DNA of 39,660 bases from QYOJ01 sp043810345. Lineage in GTDB: Bacteria > Bacteroidota > Bacteroidia > Bacteroidales > FEN-979. Where the stretch lies: the NCBI GenBank assembly GCA_043810345.1, contig JBDROF010000069.1, forward strand, positions 1-39,660, in the 5' to 3' direction. A model generated the notes under the pieces. It did no database searches and was not told where the DNA came from. It worked only from the letters and a program-made list of their open reading frames with translations. How positions within the stretch are numbered: position 1 is the stretch's first letter; the number at the start of each line of letters is the position of its first letter. Shown one piece after another: positions 7,828 to 16,343 of the stretch. The position numbers and the translations under genes are program-made.

Positions 7828-8622
7828 ATGATCGAAAAGCTTCAATACCTCTTCCAGTACCTCTTTCATCGCCTGAAGGTCCGGTCGAAATACAGGATCC
7901 ATTCTCCTTTTGTCTACAATTTCTCTAAATATATCCTGAACGACAATACGCAGTATTCTGATTATGAGCAGATAGAGAAAGTAAGGAAAGACCTGCTGTC
8001 ACGAGCCAGGTTCATCAAACGGGTCGATCTAGGCAGCCGCTCCATCTCCTTTCCATTCTCGCAACGGTTCGTCAGGGTACGGGACATCGCAAGAAAATCA
8101 TCCGTCACCCGCAAAAAAGGGCAGTTTCTCTACAAACTGGTCAAGCATTATAAACCGAGGTGTGTAATTGAACTCGGAACTGCATTTGGCATCAGTACGA
8201 TGTACATGGCGAAAGGATACAGGAATTGTCATATCTACACAGTGGAGGGGTGTACCGATACGCTGTACATCGCCACCCACAATTTTTCCAGGCTGGGACT
8301 GGGCAACATCGAAGAGATCTGCGGGAATTTTGACGACCTGCTCCCGGAGATCCTGCAGAAAACCGAAACAATCGATCTGGTGTTTTTTGACGGAAACCAT
8401 AAGAAAGAGGCTACACTCAGGTATTTCGACGAATGCCTGACCCACATTCAGAACAACACCATCTTCGTATTTGATGATATTCACTGGTCCAAAGGAATGA
8501 AGTCGGCCTGGGAGAACATCCGGCAACATCCCAGTGTAAAAGTCAGCATCGACCTATTCACTATGGGTGTCGTCTTTTTCAGGAAAGAGCTCAGCAAAGA
8601 AGATTTTATCCTTCGTTTCTAA
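7828..8622 (+). CDS. Class I SAM-dependent methyltransferase
   Basis: The 264-residue soluble protein has a Rossmann-type methyltransferase core. Motif I is CVIELGTAFGISTMYMAKG (about residues 111-129); the acidic end of the second strand is YTVEG; a later strand holds DLVFFDGNHKKEAT, as in O-methyltransferases of the catechol/caffeoyl-CoA type. The basic N-terminus (HRLKVRSKYRIHSPFVYNF) is a conserved feature of a Bacteroidetes subfamily whose substrate is not known to me. It heads a plus-strand run with the ABC ATPase, sugar kinase and flavoprotein. Confidence 0.85.
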   Translation: MIEKLQYLFQYLFHRLKVRSKYRIHSPFVYNFSKYILNDNTQYSDYEQIEKVRKDLLSRARFIKRVDLGSRSISFPFSQRFVRVRDIARKSSVTRKKGQFLYKLVKHYKPRCVIELGTAFGISTMYMAKGYRNCHIYTVEGCTDTLYIATHNFSRLGLGNIEEICGNFDDLLPEILQKTETIDLVFFDGNHKKEATLRYFDECLTHIQNNTIFVFDDIHWSKGMKSAWENIRQHPSVKVSIDLFTMGVVFFRKELSKEDFILRF

Positions 8623-8630
8623 TTATTTAT

Positions 8631-8638
8631 TACTTTTG
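8631..8638 (+). promoter_or_regulatory. Bacteroidetes -7 element before the ABC ATPase
   Basis: TACTTTTG matches TAnnTTTG and lies 38 bases before the ATG at 8677, in a short AT-rich spacer. It suggests the ABC ATPase and the two genes after it can be transcribed on their own. Confidence 0.5.
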
Positions 8639-8676
8639 TTCATAGCTGGAAATTATTAATCTGAATTACTTAACTG

Positions 8677-9402
8677 ATGGGAAAAGAGATCATTCGTCTG
8701 GAAAACATTGTCAAGAACTACAAAATAGGAACCGTTATAGTGGAGGCCCTTCGGTCTGTTTCACTGGTGATGCAGAAAAATGAATTTGTGGCTATCATGG
8801 GTCCTTCCGGTTCCGGGAAATCAACCCTGATGAATGTCGTGGGATGCCTCGACACCGCTACCAGTGGGAGCTACTTCCTTAACGGACAGGATGTCTCCTG
8901 TCTCGATGACAACCACCTGGCTGAGATCCGGAACCAGGAGATTGGGTTTGTCTTCCAAACCTTCAACCTCCTTCCGAGATCCACCGCTCTGGAGAATGTG
9001 ATGTTACCGCTGATCTATTCAGGAGTGACCAAAACCAAACGTATTGAGCGGGCCACCAAGGTGCTCGAAGAGGTCAAACTTGGCGACCGGGTCACCCATA
9101 AACCTAACGAGCTTTCCGGAGGGGAGCGGCAACGGGTAGCCATGGCCAGGGCCCTGGTGAACAACCCGGCCATCATCCTGGCCGACGAACCCACAGGGAA
9201 CCTCGACTCCAAAACCTCTATCGAGATCCTGGGATTGCTTGAAGAGATTCACCGGATGGGGAATACGGTCATTGTGGTTACTCATGAAGAGGATATTGCC
9301 CTGCATGCCCACCGGATCATTCGCCTGATGGATGGAGAGGTAGCTTCTGATTTATGCAATGAGAACGTCAAAACCATCGCAGATTACGAACTAACCACTT
9401 AA
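8677..9402 (+). CDS. ABC transporter ATP-binding protein, MacB/LolD type
   Basis: The 241-residue nucleotide-binding subunit is complete: Walker A GPSGSGKS (42-49), a Q-loop in FVFQTFNLLP, signature LSGGERQRVAMARAL, Walker B IILADEPTGNLD and the switch histidine in VVTHEED. The NLLPRSTALENVMLPLIY stretch is typical of the MacB/LolD/FtsE-like class, which drives mechanotransmission by a permease at the inner membrane (lipoprotein release, export of peptides or drugs). No permease gene is near it, so its membrane partner must be encoded elsewhere. It ends 16 bases before the sugar kinase. Confidence 0.92.
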   Translation: MGKEIIRLENIVKNYKIGTVIVEALRSVSLVMQKNEFVAIMGPSGSGKSTLMNVVGCLDTATSGSYFLNGQDVSCLDDNHLAEIRNQEIGFVFQTFNLLPRSTALENVMLPLIYSGVTKTKRIERATKVLEEVKLGDRVTHKPNELSGGERQRVAMARALVNNPAIILADEPTGNLDSKTSIEILGLLEEIHRMGNTVIVVTHEEDIALHAHRIIRLMDGEVASDLCNENVKTIADYELTT

Positions 9403-9418
9403 TTCTCACGCTGCATTC

Positions 9419-10426
9419 ATGACGAAAGAAGGGAAGTATACCCAGCTTTTCCGCGATTTCGATCAGCTCAAGATCATGATCATCGGAGATGTGATGCTTG
9501 ACTCCTATCTGTGGGGCAGGGTGGATCGCATCTCACCCGAAGCGCCCATTCCCATCGTTGCCCTTCAAAAGCGGGAGAACCGGATGGGAGGCGCTGCCAA
9601 TGTGGCACTCAATGTAAAAGCCCTGGGAAGTGAGCCCATTCTCTGTTCCTTGATTGGTAATGACGATAGGGGAGATCAGTTCCTTGATCTGTTGGATCAA
9701 CAGTCGATCCGGCAAACCGGCATCATTCGAAGTCAGGAAAGGGTAACCACCACCAAATTCAGGATCTTCGGTAACCACTATCAGATGTTACGGGTGGATG
9801 AAGAGGTGGATCATGACCTGTCAGAAGCGGATCATCAGAAGCTGATTGACCGGATTGAAACGATTCTCAACGAAGAAGAGATCCAGTGTATCATCTTTCA
9901 GGATTACAATAAAGGAGTGATCACTGAGAGGTTGATCCAACAGGTAGTTGGTTTGGCTAACAGTCAGAATATTCCAGTTACCGTTGACCCGAAACAGCGA
10001 AACTTTGCCTCCTACGCCGGTGTCACGCTTTTCAAACCCAATCTGAAAGAGCTGCAGACAGGATTAAACATGGAGATCTGTCCCGACCACCGGGATCAGG
10101 TGATCCGGGCTGCCCAGACGTTACGTAAGATGCTGGGATGCAGGTATGTAATGACTACCCTTTCTGAAAAAGGAGTGATGGTGAGCCTGGTTGACAACCT
10201 CACCGAAAAGAGCTTTTTTGTTCCGGCTCATGCCCGTTCAGTCGCCGATGTTTCTGGGGCCGGCGACACAGTTATCAGCGTAGCATCAGCCTGCCTGGCC
10301 AGGGGTTGTTCCCCGTATGAGATCGCTTACATTTCCAACCTTGCGGGAGGATTGGTATGTGAAGAGGTTGGCGTAGTTCCGGTGAACAAGGAGAAGTTAC
10401 TGAAAGAGGTTCTGACTCTCTTATAA
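9419..10426 (+). CDS. rfaE1: D-glycero-beta-D-manno-heptose-7-phosphate kinase-like (PfkB family)
   Basis: The 335-residue protein is a PfkB-type sugar kinase corresponding to the kinase half of HldE/RfaE. It has the N-terminal IIGDVMLDSYLWGRVDRISP and APIPIVALQKRENRMGGAAN stretches and the catalytic-base/anion-hole motif DVSGAGDTVISVASA near residue 280. The cytidylyltransferase half of HldE is absent, as in organisms with separate rfaE1 and rfaE2. It would phosphorylate heptose 7-phosphate at O-1 for the ADP-heptose of lipopolysaccharide core. It lies between the ABC ATPase and the flavoprotein with very short gaps (16 and 5 bases), so they are co-transcribed. Confidence 0.85.
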   Translation: MTKEGKYTQLFRDFDQLKIMIIGDVMLDSYLWGRVDRISPEAPIPIVALQKRENRMGGAANVALNVKALGSEPILCSLIGNDDRGDQFLDLLDQQSIRQTGIIRSQERVTTTKFRIFGNHYQMLRVDEEVDHDLSEADHQKLIDRIETILNEEEIQCIIFQDYNKGVITERLIQQVVGLANSQNIPVTVDPKQRNFASYAGVTLFKPNLKELQTGLNMEICPDHRDQVIRAAQTLRKMLGCRYVMTTLSEKGVMVSLVDNLTEKSFFVPAHARSVADVSGAGDTVISVASACLARGCSPYEIAYISNLAGGLVCEEVGVVPVNKEKLLKEVLTLL

Positions 10427-10431
10427 CATTC

Positions 10432-11652
10432 ATGCAGTACCATGCGGATGTGATCGTTGCTGGTGCCGGCCCGGCCGGAACCATGGCAGCCTACGAACTG
10501 GCCCGGAAGGGAGTGGATGTGTTGATCCTCGAGAAAGCCCGATTTCCGCGCTACAAGGTTTGTGGCGGTGGCCTGACCTGGAAAATACGGGATAAGATCC
10601 CATTCGACATCTCACCGGTCGTGGAGCGGGAGATAGTTTCAGTCCGGTTCTCCTGTAACTATTCCAATTTCTTTACCAGAACCTCTCCTGACCCATTGAT
10701 CCTCTGCACTATGCGGCAGAATCTTGATCAGTTTCTGTTGGATCAGGCTCTCGCCGCCGGTGCCCGGATTCAGCACGGAGAGCATATTTCAGCTCTGCAT
10801 CCGGTTGGGCCGAGCATCGTAATTCAGACACGGAACACCAACTTCCGGTCCAGGGTTGTGATTGGAGCAGATGGCACCTCTTCCATGGTAGCTCGGTGCA
10901 GTGGATTACATCAAGACCTGAGGCCCGGACTGGCCTGGGAGGCAGAGATGGATGCAGAAGAGGAAGAGCTGGAAAGATACGGCCAGACAGTTTTTTTGGA
11001 TTGGGGAACGTTCCCCGGAGGTTATGGATGGATCTTTCCGAAGCGCGACCACTTCTCGATAGGTGTAGGTGGCCCTGCCTCCCTTTCGGGATATCTGAAG
11101 AGGTATAACGAGCAATTCATTCAATCATCCGGCATCCGGTTTACCGGCATCCGGTCCCTGAAAGCATGGCCGATCCCCATGAAAACCAGGAAAGGCCTTT
11201 TCCATTACGGCCAGGTAGTTGTTGCCGGAGATGCAGCCGGACTAACTGATCCCCTCACGGGGGAAGGAATCTCCTATGCCATCCGGAGCGGAACGATGGC
11301 AGGCCGGGCTGTATTCAGCTATCTGCAGGGAGATACCGGTGCACTGGCTTCCTATTCGGAAGAGATCAACCATGAACTGATGCCGGAGATTCTGGAGGCC
11401 GAACGGATCAAAGCAATCTTCAACACGGTTCCCCATACGATCCACCGGTTGGTAGAGGAGCGGGAACGGGTATGGAAAGCGTTCGGGAAGATACTGAAAG
11501 GAGAACGAACCTACGCAGATGTCAGAGATGAATTCGGAAAATGGAAATTTCTCTGGGGCCTCGCCTGCTATGTAGCCGGTCACATTAGCAGATACAAAGA
11601 AAGGAGATACAGAGGCATGAGGCATAAGGCACAAGCCACAGAGGCACTATAA
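10432..11652 (+). CDS. Geranylgeranyl-reductase-family FAD-dependent oxidoreductase
   Basis: The 406-residue flavoprotein begins with the FAD-binding GAGPAGTMAAYELARKGVDV followed by EKARFPRYKVCGGG. It carries the mid-domain GADGTSS and the second FAD motif GDAAGLTDPLTGEGISYAIRSG, all characteristic of the geranylgeranyl reductase/MenJ family that saturates isoprenoid chains or quinone tails. A role on quinone or lipid isoprenoids would fit the nearby UbiA gene, but this is inference. The last residues (RGMRHKAQATEAL) are encoded by a short GAGGCAT/AAGGCAC-type tandem repeat, and the spacer after the stop is another repeat array. The native C-terminus was therefore probably replaced or extended by repeat DNA. 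Confidence 0.85.
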   Translation: MQYHADVIVAGAGPAGTMAAYELARKGVDVLILEKARFPRYKVCGGGLTWKIRDKIPFDISPVVEREIVSVRFSCNYSNFFTRTSPDPLILCTMRQNLDQFLLDQALAAGARIQHGEHISALHPVGPSIVIQTRNTNFRSRVVIGADGTSSMVARCSGLHQDLRPGLAWEAEMDAEEEELERYGQTVFLDWGTFPGGYGWIFPKRDHFSIGVGGPASLSGYLKRYNEQFIQSSGIRFTGIRSLKAWPIPMKTRKGLFHYGQVVVAGDAAGLTDPLTGEGISYAIRSGTMAGRAVFSYLQGDTGALASYSEEINHELMPEILEAERIKAIFNTVPHTIHRLVEERERVWKAFGKILKGERTYADVRDEFGKWKFLWGLACYVAGHISRYKERRYRGMRHKAQATEAL

Positions 11653-11710
11653 CACCACTGCACCATGGCACCACTGCACCATGGCACCACTGCACCACAT
11701 CACCGCATCA
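11611..11710. repeat. Short tandem-repeat array spanning a gene end and spacer
   Basis: GAGGCATGAGGCATAAGGCAC-like units overlap the flavoprotein C-terminus. They are followed from 11653 by copies of CACCACTG/CACCATGG (8-base units) up to about 11700. The 8-base unit is nearly that of the CACCACGG array inside murC (17991-18025, opposite strand). The array fills most of the spacer between two convergent genes. Confidence 0.8.
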
Positions 11711-11746
11711 TTGGGAAAAGTGGTGAACGGCAGGTTAGGGCCGGGG

Positions 11747-13252
11747 TCATTGAAAGAGATTTTTATGACACTCTGAACAGAAGACAACCTTCCAGATGTC
11801 ATTTCGCAATGGGACCGGATGCTGGAACTCCAGGGTGTCAAAAACAGAAGTGGTCACCATCTCGCCTGGAATACCCTGGGCAACGATGGTGTGACAAAGG
11901 TCACAATCTTTCGATATGAACTTCCCCTCATCACTGGCATGCAGGTCGGAATGACAACGGAAGCATCCGTTGGTCTCCAGGTGGCCGATGTGATCCGGAT
12001 AAACAGCATAGGAGACTTTCATGCCCGGGAAGGTATTGAGACTGAAGGCTTCCTGGATTCCGGCGACTGCCTGGGCGATCTTCTCCTGGTTCTCAGCGTA
12101 GTATTCTGGGTAATCACTCTGGTAGAAACTGGTGATGACACTGTCGATGTACATCAGGGCCGTATCTTTGTTGGTGAAGAAATCTTTCAGGGCGTCCATG
12201 GCCACATACTTGATTTGAGGGATATCTTTCGGAACCGCCCCGGAGATCAGCGCATTGTCGATGTAATCGGGAGGTGATTTGAAGGCATGTGATGGCCGGT
12301 TGTGACAATCCATGCAATCCATGGTTCGTACCGGGAGAACCGCCAGCAAGCTGTCTTCAAGAGGATTCTCCTCATCCCGGTAAACCTTTGATTCGCCCGT
12401 TTTATTGTTGGTAAACCGGACCCATGGGATGGTTTCACGGGAATCATCTCCGGCAATGTACTCAATCTTTACATCCGGATTGATATGCCAGTGACTTCCC
12501 TCCTTCAACCCAAGAGCACTGTATAACGGACCTGTCTTCATCTGCATCACAATGTCCCATTCCGTATTTTTCTCATCGGTGAGGAAATTCTTCTGTACCC
12601 TGAGTTTACGTGCATAGAACTTTTCAGGCCAGTGACATTTCTCGCAGGTTTCCCGGGCCGGACGAAGATCCCGGACAGGCGTTTCGATGGGTCTCGGATA
12701 CTTGTTAAACAGAGCGGCATACACCTGGTATAATCCGGATATCTTCGATTTTACATACCAGCTGGCACCTGCCCCCACATGACACTCGACGCATGCAACA
12801 TGCGCATGGGATGAATGTTGGTAGGTGACATACTCGGGGTCCATTACTTTATGACAGAGGGTGCCGCAGAATGAAACTGACTCGGTGTAATGGAATGCCT
12901 CGTAACTACCGATGCTGGTCAGGAATAGAAACAGCAGGGAAGAGATGATAAAAATCACAAAGGCATTCTGGTGCCGTTTGTCATTCAGATCTATGTATGG
13001 TTTCCTGCGCTGTTTGAACTCCTTTTCGGTTGCGTTCTTCTTGTAATTGACAATCATACCCACCGGAATCAGGATCAACCCGGCGATCATTAATGCGGGC
13101 AGGGCCATGTAAATGAACAATCCCAGGTAGGACTCACCCTGGTCAAAAATGGTGGAGATGATAAAAAGAATCACAATCAACATCAACGCGATCACAACGA
13201 TCAATGACCCGATAAAGGAGGTCCAGTTGTAATATGATTTCGGTAGTTTCAT
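11747..13252 (-). CDS. NapC/NirT-type membrane multiheme cytochrome c (seven heme sites)
   Basis: Three hydrophobic segments (about 12-36, 41-69 and 97-115) anchor a large periplasmic domain of this 501-residue protein. Seven heme-attachment sites are visible: an atypical CX3CH (C129-GTL-C133-H134, in FCGTLCHKVMDPE) and six CXXCH (at 154, 203, 313, 430, 450 and 492). The region SHAHVACVECHVGAGASWYVKSK is typical of NapC/NrfH-like quinol dehydrogenases, which take electrons from menaquinol to periplasmic reductases. No reductase gene is adjacent. It starts 18 bases after ftsZ in the same direction, so it is probably transcribed at the end of the dcw operon, an unusual neighbour. The terminal electron acceptor is unknown. 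Confidence 0.88.
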   Translation of the reverse strand: MKLPKSYYNWTSFIGSLIVVIALMLIVILFIISTIFDQGESYLGLFIYMALPALMIAGLILIPVGMIVNYKKNATEKEFKQRRKPYIDLNDKRHQNAFVIFIISSLLFLFLTSIGSYEAFHYTESVSFCGTLCHKVMDPEYVTYQHSSHAHVACVECHVGAGASWYVKSKISGLYQVYAALFNKYPRPIETPVRDLRPARETCEKCHWPEKFYARKLRVQKNFLTDEKNTEWDIVMQMKTGPLYSALGLKEGSHWHINPDVKIEYIAGDDSRETIPWVRFTNNKTGESKVYRDEENPLEDSLLAVLPVRTMDCMDCHNRPSHAFKSPPDYIDNALISGAVPKDIPQIKYVAMDALKDFFTNKDTALMYIDSVITSFYQSDYPEYYAENQEKIAQAVAGIQEAFSLNTFPGMKVSYAVYPDHIGHLETNGCFRCHSDLHASDEGKFISKDCDLCHTIVAQGIPGEMVTTSVFDTLEFQHPVPLRNDIWKVVFCSECHKNLFQ

Positions 13253-13270
13253 GTGTTAATAATTTTTATT

Positions 13271-14908
13271 TTAATCGACGTTTTTATGCAGAAAAGAGTT
13301 CTCAGTATGGATCTCCAACCCTTTTTCTGCATCTTCTGAGAGACTCATTCCCTGGATCTGAGATTCCGATGAAGGTGCTACATCAGGCAGCTCCACACTT
13401 CGCCGTTTGTATGCCGGAACACTTTCCAGTTCGGAAAGATTATTCTCGATGGGGGTATGGTTTTTCAGTTTTTCACTGAGGGCTTTCAGTTTCTGGATAC
13501 GGTCATTGCCCATCCGGTTCAGCCCGGAATGATTGTCCCCGGAGCCTTGAGAGGGGGATACCTGTGGCGCCTCTGGCCGACTGGAAGACTCAGAGGTGAC
13601 AGTCTCCACCCGTTTGTCGATCAGGTGCATGCTCTCCTCCTCTTCGGGTTGCAACTCTTTGACCGGTTCCTGTTGAGGAATGTCCAAGTCAAAAACGATT
13701 TCGCGCTGAAAGAGATCAGGTTCCTCAGACTCAGCTTTTTCATAAGCCTCCGAAATCGTTTCAGAAACCTCCAGAGTCGTTTCAGAAACCTCCATGGTCG
13801 TTTCATGAACCTCAATTTCCTCCTCCGCAACTGGCTCTGGCATCTCGATCCGGGACTCCACCTTGGGTGTCGGTCTTTCTGCTTCGTAGAGGTCACGGAT
13901 CACCACATCTTTCTTATTTGTTCCTCCCTGGCGACGGTGTTCATCGTCGAAACCGGTTGCAATGATAGTGACGCTGATCTTTTCGCCCAGGCTCTCGTCA
14001 AATCCATTGCCCCAGATGACTTCGGTGGAGGATTTTGTTTTTTCCTGGATGTAATCGGTGATCTCTGTCACTTCGTCCATGGTGATCTCCTCCTTCCCGG
14101 AAGAGATGTAGAGGAGCAGGTTATTGGCTCCCTCAATGTCGTTGTTGTTCAACAAAGGGGAACTAATGGCCTCTTCCACAGCCTGCTGTGCACGGTTCGC
14201 CCCTGTAGAGATACCGGTTCCCATGATCGCAACACCACTGTTTTTCATCACGGTTTTAACATCCTCGAAGTCCACATTGATATACCCTGCCACGGTAATG
14301 ATCTCGGCAATTCCCCTGGCGCCCGTGGTAAGGATATTATCGGCCTGGCCGAACGCTTCCGATAACCGTAGATTTCCGTAAAGTTCACGCAATTTATCGT
14401 TGCTGATGATCAACAGGGCATCCACGTGCTCTTTGAGTTGTTTGATCCCTTCATCGGCATGCAGTTTTCGTTTTCGTCCTTCGAACGCGAACGGAAGGGT
14501 TACGATCCCTACGGTCAGTATCCCGAGCTCCTTGGAGATCTCGGCAATGACAGGTGCAGCTCCTGTCCCGGTACCTCCACCCAGCCCAGCAGTTACAAAG
14601 AGCATCTTGGTACCGTTGCTCAGGATCTGACGGATGTGATCGGCGTCCTCCAGTGCCGCATTACGACCAATGGAAGGCACGGCGCCAGCTCCTAAACCGG
14701 AAGTAAGGTTGGTCCCAAGCTGGATCTTCGTTGGAACCGGACTCGATTCCATCGCCTGCGCATCTGTATTGCAGATGATGAAATCGACCCCTTTGATCCC
14801 CTGGTTGAACATGTGCCTTACCGCATTGCTGCCACCTCCTCCAACGCCGATGACTTTGATGATATTCGATGGGTTCTTTGGCAGGTCAAATTTTATCATA
14901 TCTGGCAT
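13271..14908 (-). CDS. ftsZ: Cell division GTPase FtsZ
   Basis: The 545-residue tubulin-like protein forms the Z ring. The GTP-binding domain (about 1-320) has the GVGGGGSNAV stretch, the T4 signature GLGGGTGTGAAPV and the T7-loop region NVDFEDVKTVM. A long acidic linker (about 330-530) follows. The C-terminal peptide NSFLHKNVD resembles the Bacteroidetes FtsZ tail that binds FtsA. The linker contains a 7-residue tandem repeat (EVHETTM, EVSETTL, EVSETIS) from a 21-base DNA repeat. A 100-base gap upstream separates it from ftsA; it may have its own promoter, but I see no clear one. Confidence 0.98.
   Translation of the reverse strand: MPDMIKFDLPKNPSNIIKVIGVGGGGSNAVRHMFNQGIKGVDFIICNTDAQAMESSPVPTKIQLGTNLTSGLGAGAVPSIGRNAALEDADHIRQILSNGTKMLFVTAGLGGGTGTGAAPVIAEISKELGILTVGIVTLPFAFEGRKRKLHADEGIKQLKEHVDALLIISNDKLRELYGNLRLSEAFGQADNILTTGARGIAEIITVAGYINVDFEDVKTVMKNSGVAIMGTGISTGANRAQQAVEEAISSPLLNNNDIEGANNLLLYISSGKEEITMDEVTEITDYIQEKTKSSTEVIWGNGFDESLGEKISVTIIATGFDDEHRRQGGTNKKDVVIRDLYEAERPTPKVESRIEMPEPVAEEEIEVHETTMEVSETTLEVSETISEAYEKAESEEPDLFQREIVFDLDIPQQEPVKELQPEEEESMHLIDKRVETVTSESSSRPEAPQVSPSQGSGDNHSGLNRMGNDRIQKLKALSEKLKNHTPIENNLSELESVPAYKRRSVELPDVAPSSESQIQGMSLSEDAEKGLEIHTENSFLHKNVD
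13757..13819. repeat. 21-base tandem repeat, three copies, inside the ftsZ linker
   Basis: Copies at 13757-13777 and 13778-13798 differ only at three bases near the end, and 13799-13819 is more diverged. They encode the repeated EVxETT(L/M) heptads in the disordered linker of FtsZ. A 21-base unit keeps the frame, so copy number can vary without harm. Confidence 0.85.
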
Positions 14909-15008
14909 GGGGTATGGTTTAATAGGTGGTTTAAAATTAGGATGTTTGGTACCTGAATGTTGGCAGCATCCTGAAATTTATTAACAAAGTGTTTGTGAAT
15001 AGCAGGGT

Positions 15009-16337
15009 TCATTCATTCTCCTCCTCGAACCAGTTCTTGATCCGTTCCAGGAAAATTTCGGTAAATTTCTTCCCCTCCCGTGTTCTGTCCCTGACTTTTT
15101 TCTCTTTCTGTCTCTTCTTTTTCTGATCTTTTTCTACTGCCTCTTCTACCGTTTCCAGCTCTTTCATCTTCTGCCTTTCCCGCTCATATCGTTCACTGCC
15201 CACGATAACCAATCCGATACTGGTGGCAAACATTGGACTGGCCATCTCTGCAGCTACATTATTAGCCAGGTGTTCATTCGGATAGCCAATACGGGTATCC
15301 ATGCCGGTCACGAACTCGGCTAACTGGGCAACGTGTTTCATCTGGGCTCCTCCGCCGGTCAGGACCAACCCGCCGATCAGCTTTTTCTCATACCCCGAGC
15401 TTTTGATCTCATAGTAAATGTGCTCAATGATCTCTTCCATGCGGGCCTGAATGATATTGGCCAGGTTCCTCAGACTGATCTCTTTTGGCGGTCGACCGCG
15501 GAGCCCGGGAATCGCAACGATCTCTTCTGCCTTGTTTTCACTCGCCAGGGCAGATCCAAACTTGATCTTTAACTCTTCTGCATGCTTCTTAATGATCGAA
15601 CACCCCTCTTTGATATCCTCGGTGATGATCTCCCCTCCCAGGGGGATGACAGTGGTATGACGGATGATCCCTTCATGGAAGATGGCAATATCCGAGGTCC
15701 CTCCACCAACATCGACAAGCACCACACCGGCCTCTTTTTCCTCGTCACTCAGTACTGCTTCCGTGGATGCAATCGGTTCCAGGATCAGCTCCACCACCTC
15801 CAGCCCGGCCCGCCTTACGCACTTGTAGATGTTCTTGGCAGCGGCTGTTTGTCCGATGATGATATGGAAATTAGCGTCCAGCGAACTGCCGATCATCCCT
15901 TTGGGTTGCCGGATGCCATGCTCTCCGTCCACACTGAACTCCTGCGGGACCACTTCGAGGATCTCCTCGCCAGGACTCATGTTTAGATTGTACATGCTGT
16001 TGCAGAGGTTGTCAATATCCTGTTGGCTGATTTCCGTATCGGTCTGGTTCCTGATCATGCTCCCCCGGTGCTGGAGGCTTTTGATATGCTGCCCGGCGAT
16101 GCCCACATTCACGTACTGAATCTCTACCCCTGACTTCTGGGAAGCTTCGGCAACCGCCTCTTTAATGGATTGAACCGTATTCTCGATATTGGAAACGACA
16201 CCCCGCTTGACGCCAATCGAGGGGACCTTCCCGTACCCCAGGATCTCGATTTTGCCGAATTCGTTTTTTCGCCCTACGATGACAGCGATTTTGGTAGTGC
16301 CGATGTCAAGACCGACAATGATTCCTGCGTTTTTCAT
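15009..16337 (-). CDS. ftsA: Cell division protein FtsA
   Basis: The 442-residue actin-like protein tethers FtsZ to the membrane. It has the phosphate-1 loop VGLDIGTTKIAVIVG, the phosphate-2 strand VVLVDVGGGTSDIAIF and the adenosine motif GLVLTGGGAQMKHV. The tail is highly basic (KKKRQKEKKVRDRTREGKKF) and ends in an amphipathic helix FTEIFLERIKNWFEEE, which would insert into the membrane. It is 6 bases downstream of ftsQ and upstream of ftsZ. Confidence 0.97.
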   Translation of the reverse strand: MKNAGIIVGLDIGTTKIAVIVGRKNEFGKIEILGYGKVPSIGVKRGVVSNIENTVQSIKEAVAEASQKSGVEIQYVNVGIAGQHIKSLQHRGSMIRNQTDTEISQQDIDNLCNSMYNLNMSPGEEILEVVPQEFSVDGEHGIRQPKGMIGSSLDANFHIIIGQTAAAKNIYKCVRRAGLEVVELILEPIASTEAVLSDEEKEAGVVLVDVGGGTSDIAIFHEGIIRHTTVIPLGGEIITEDIKEGCSIIKKHAEELKIKFGSALASENKAEEIVAIPGLRGRPPKEISLRNLANIIQARMEEIIEHIYYEIKSSGYEKKLIGGLVLTGGGAQMKHVAQLAEFVTGMDTRIGYPNEHLANNVAAEMASPMFATSIGLVIVGSERYERERQKMKELETVEEAVEKDQKKKRQKEKKVRDRTREGKKFTEIFLERIKNWFEEENE

Positions 16338-16343
16338 ACTTAG

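Noticed and set aside
13457..14365. 302-codon open frame on the plus strand across ftsZ
   Set aside because: It is antisense to ftsZ over its whole length, has no recognisable domain and its composition mirrors the ftsZ codons; ftsZ is certain on the other strand.
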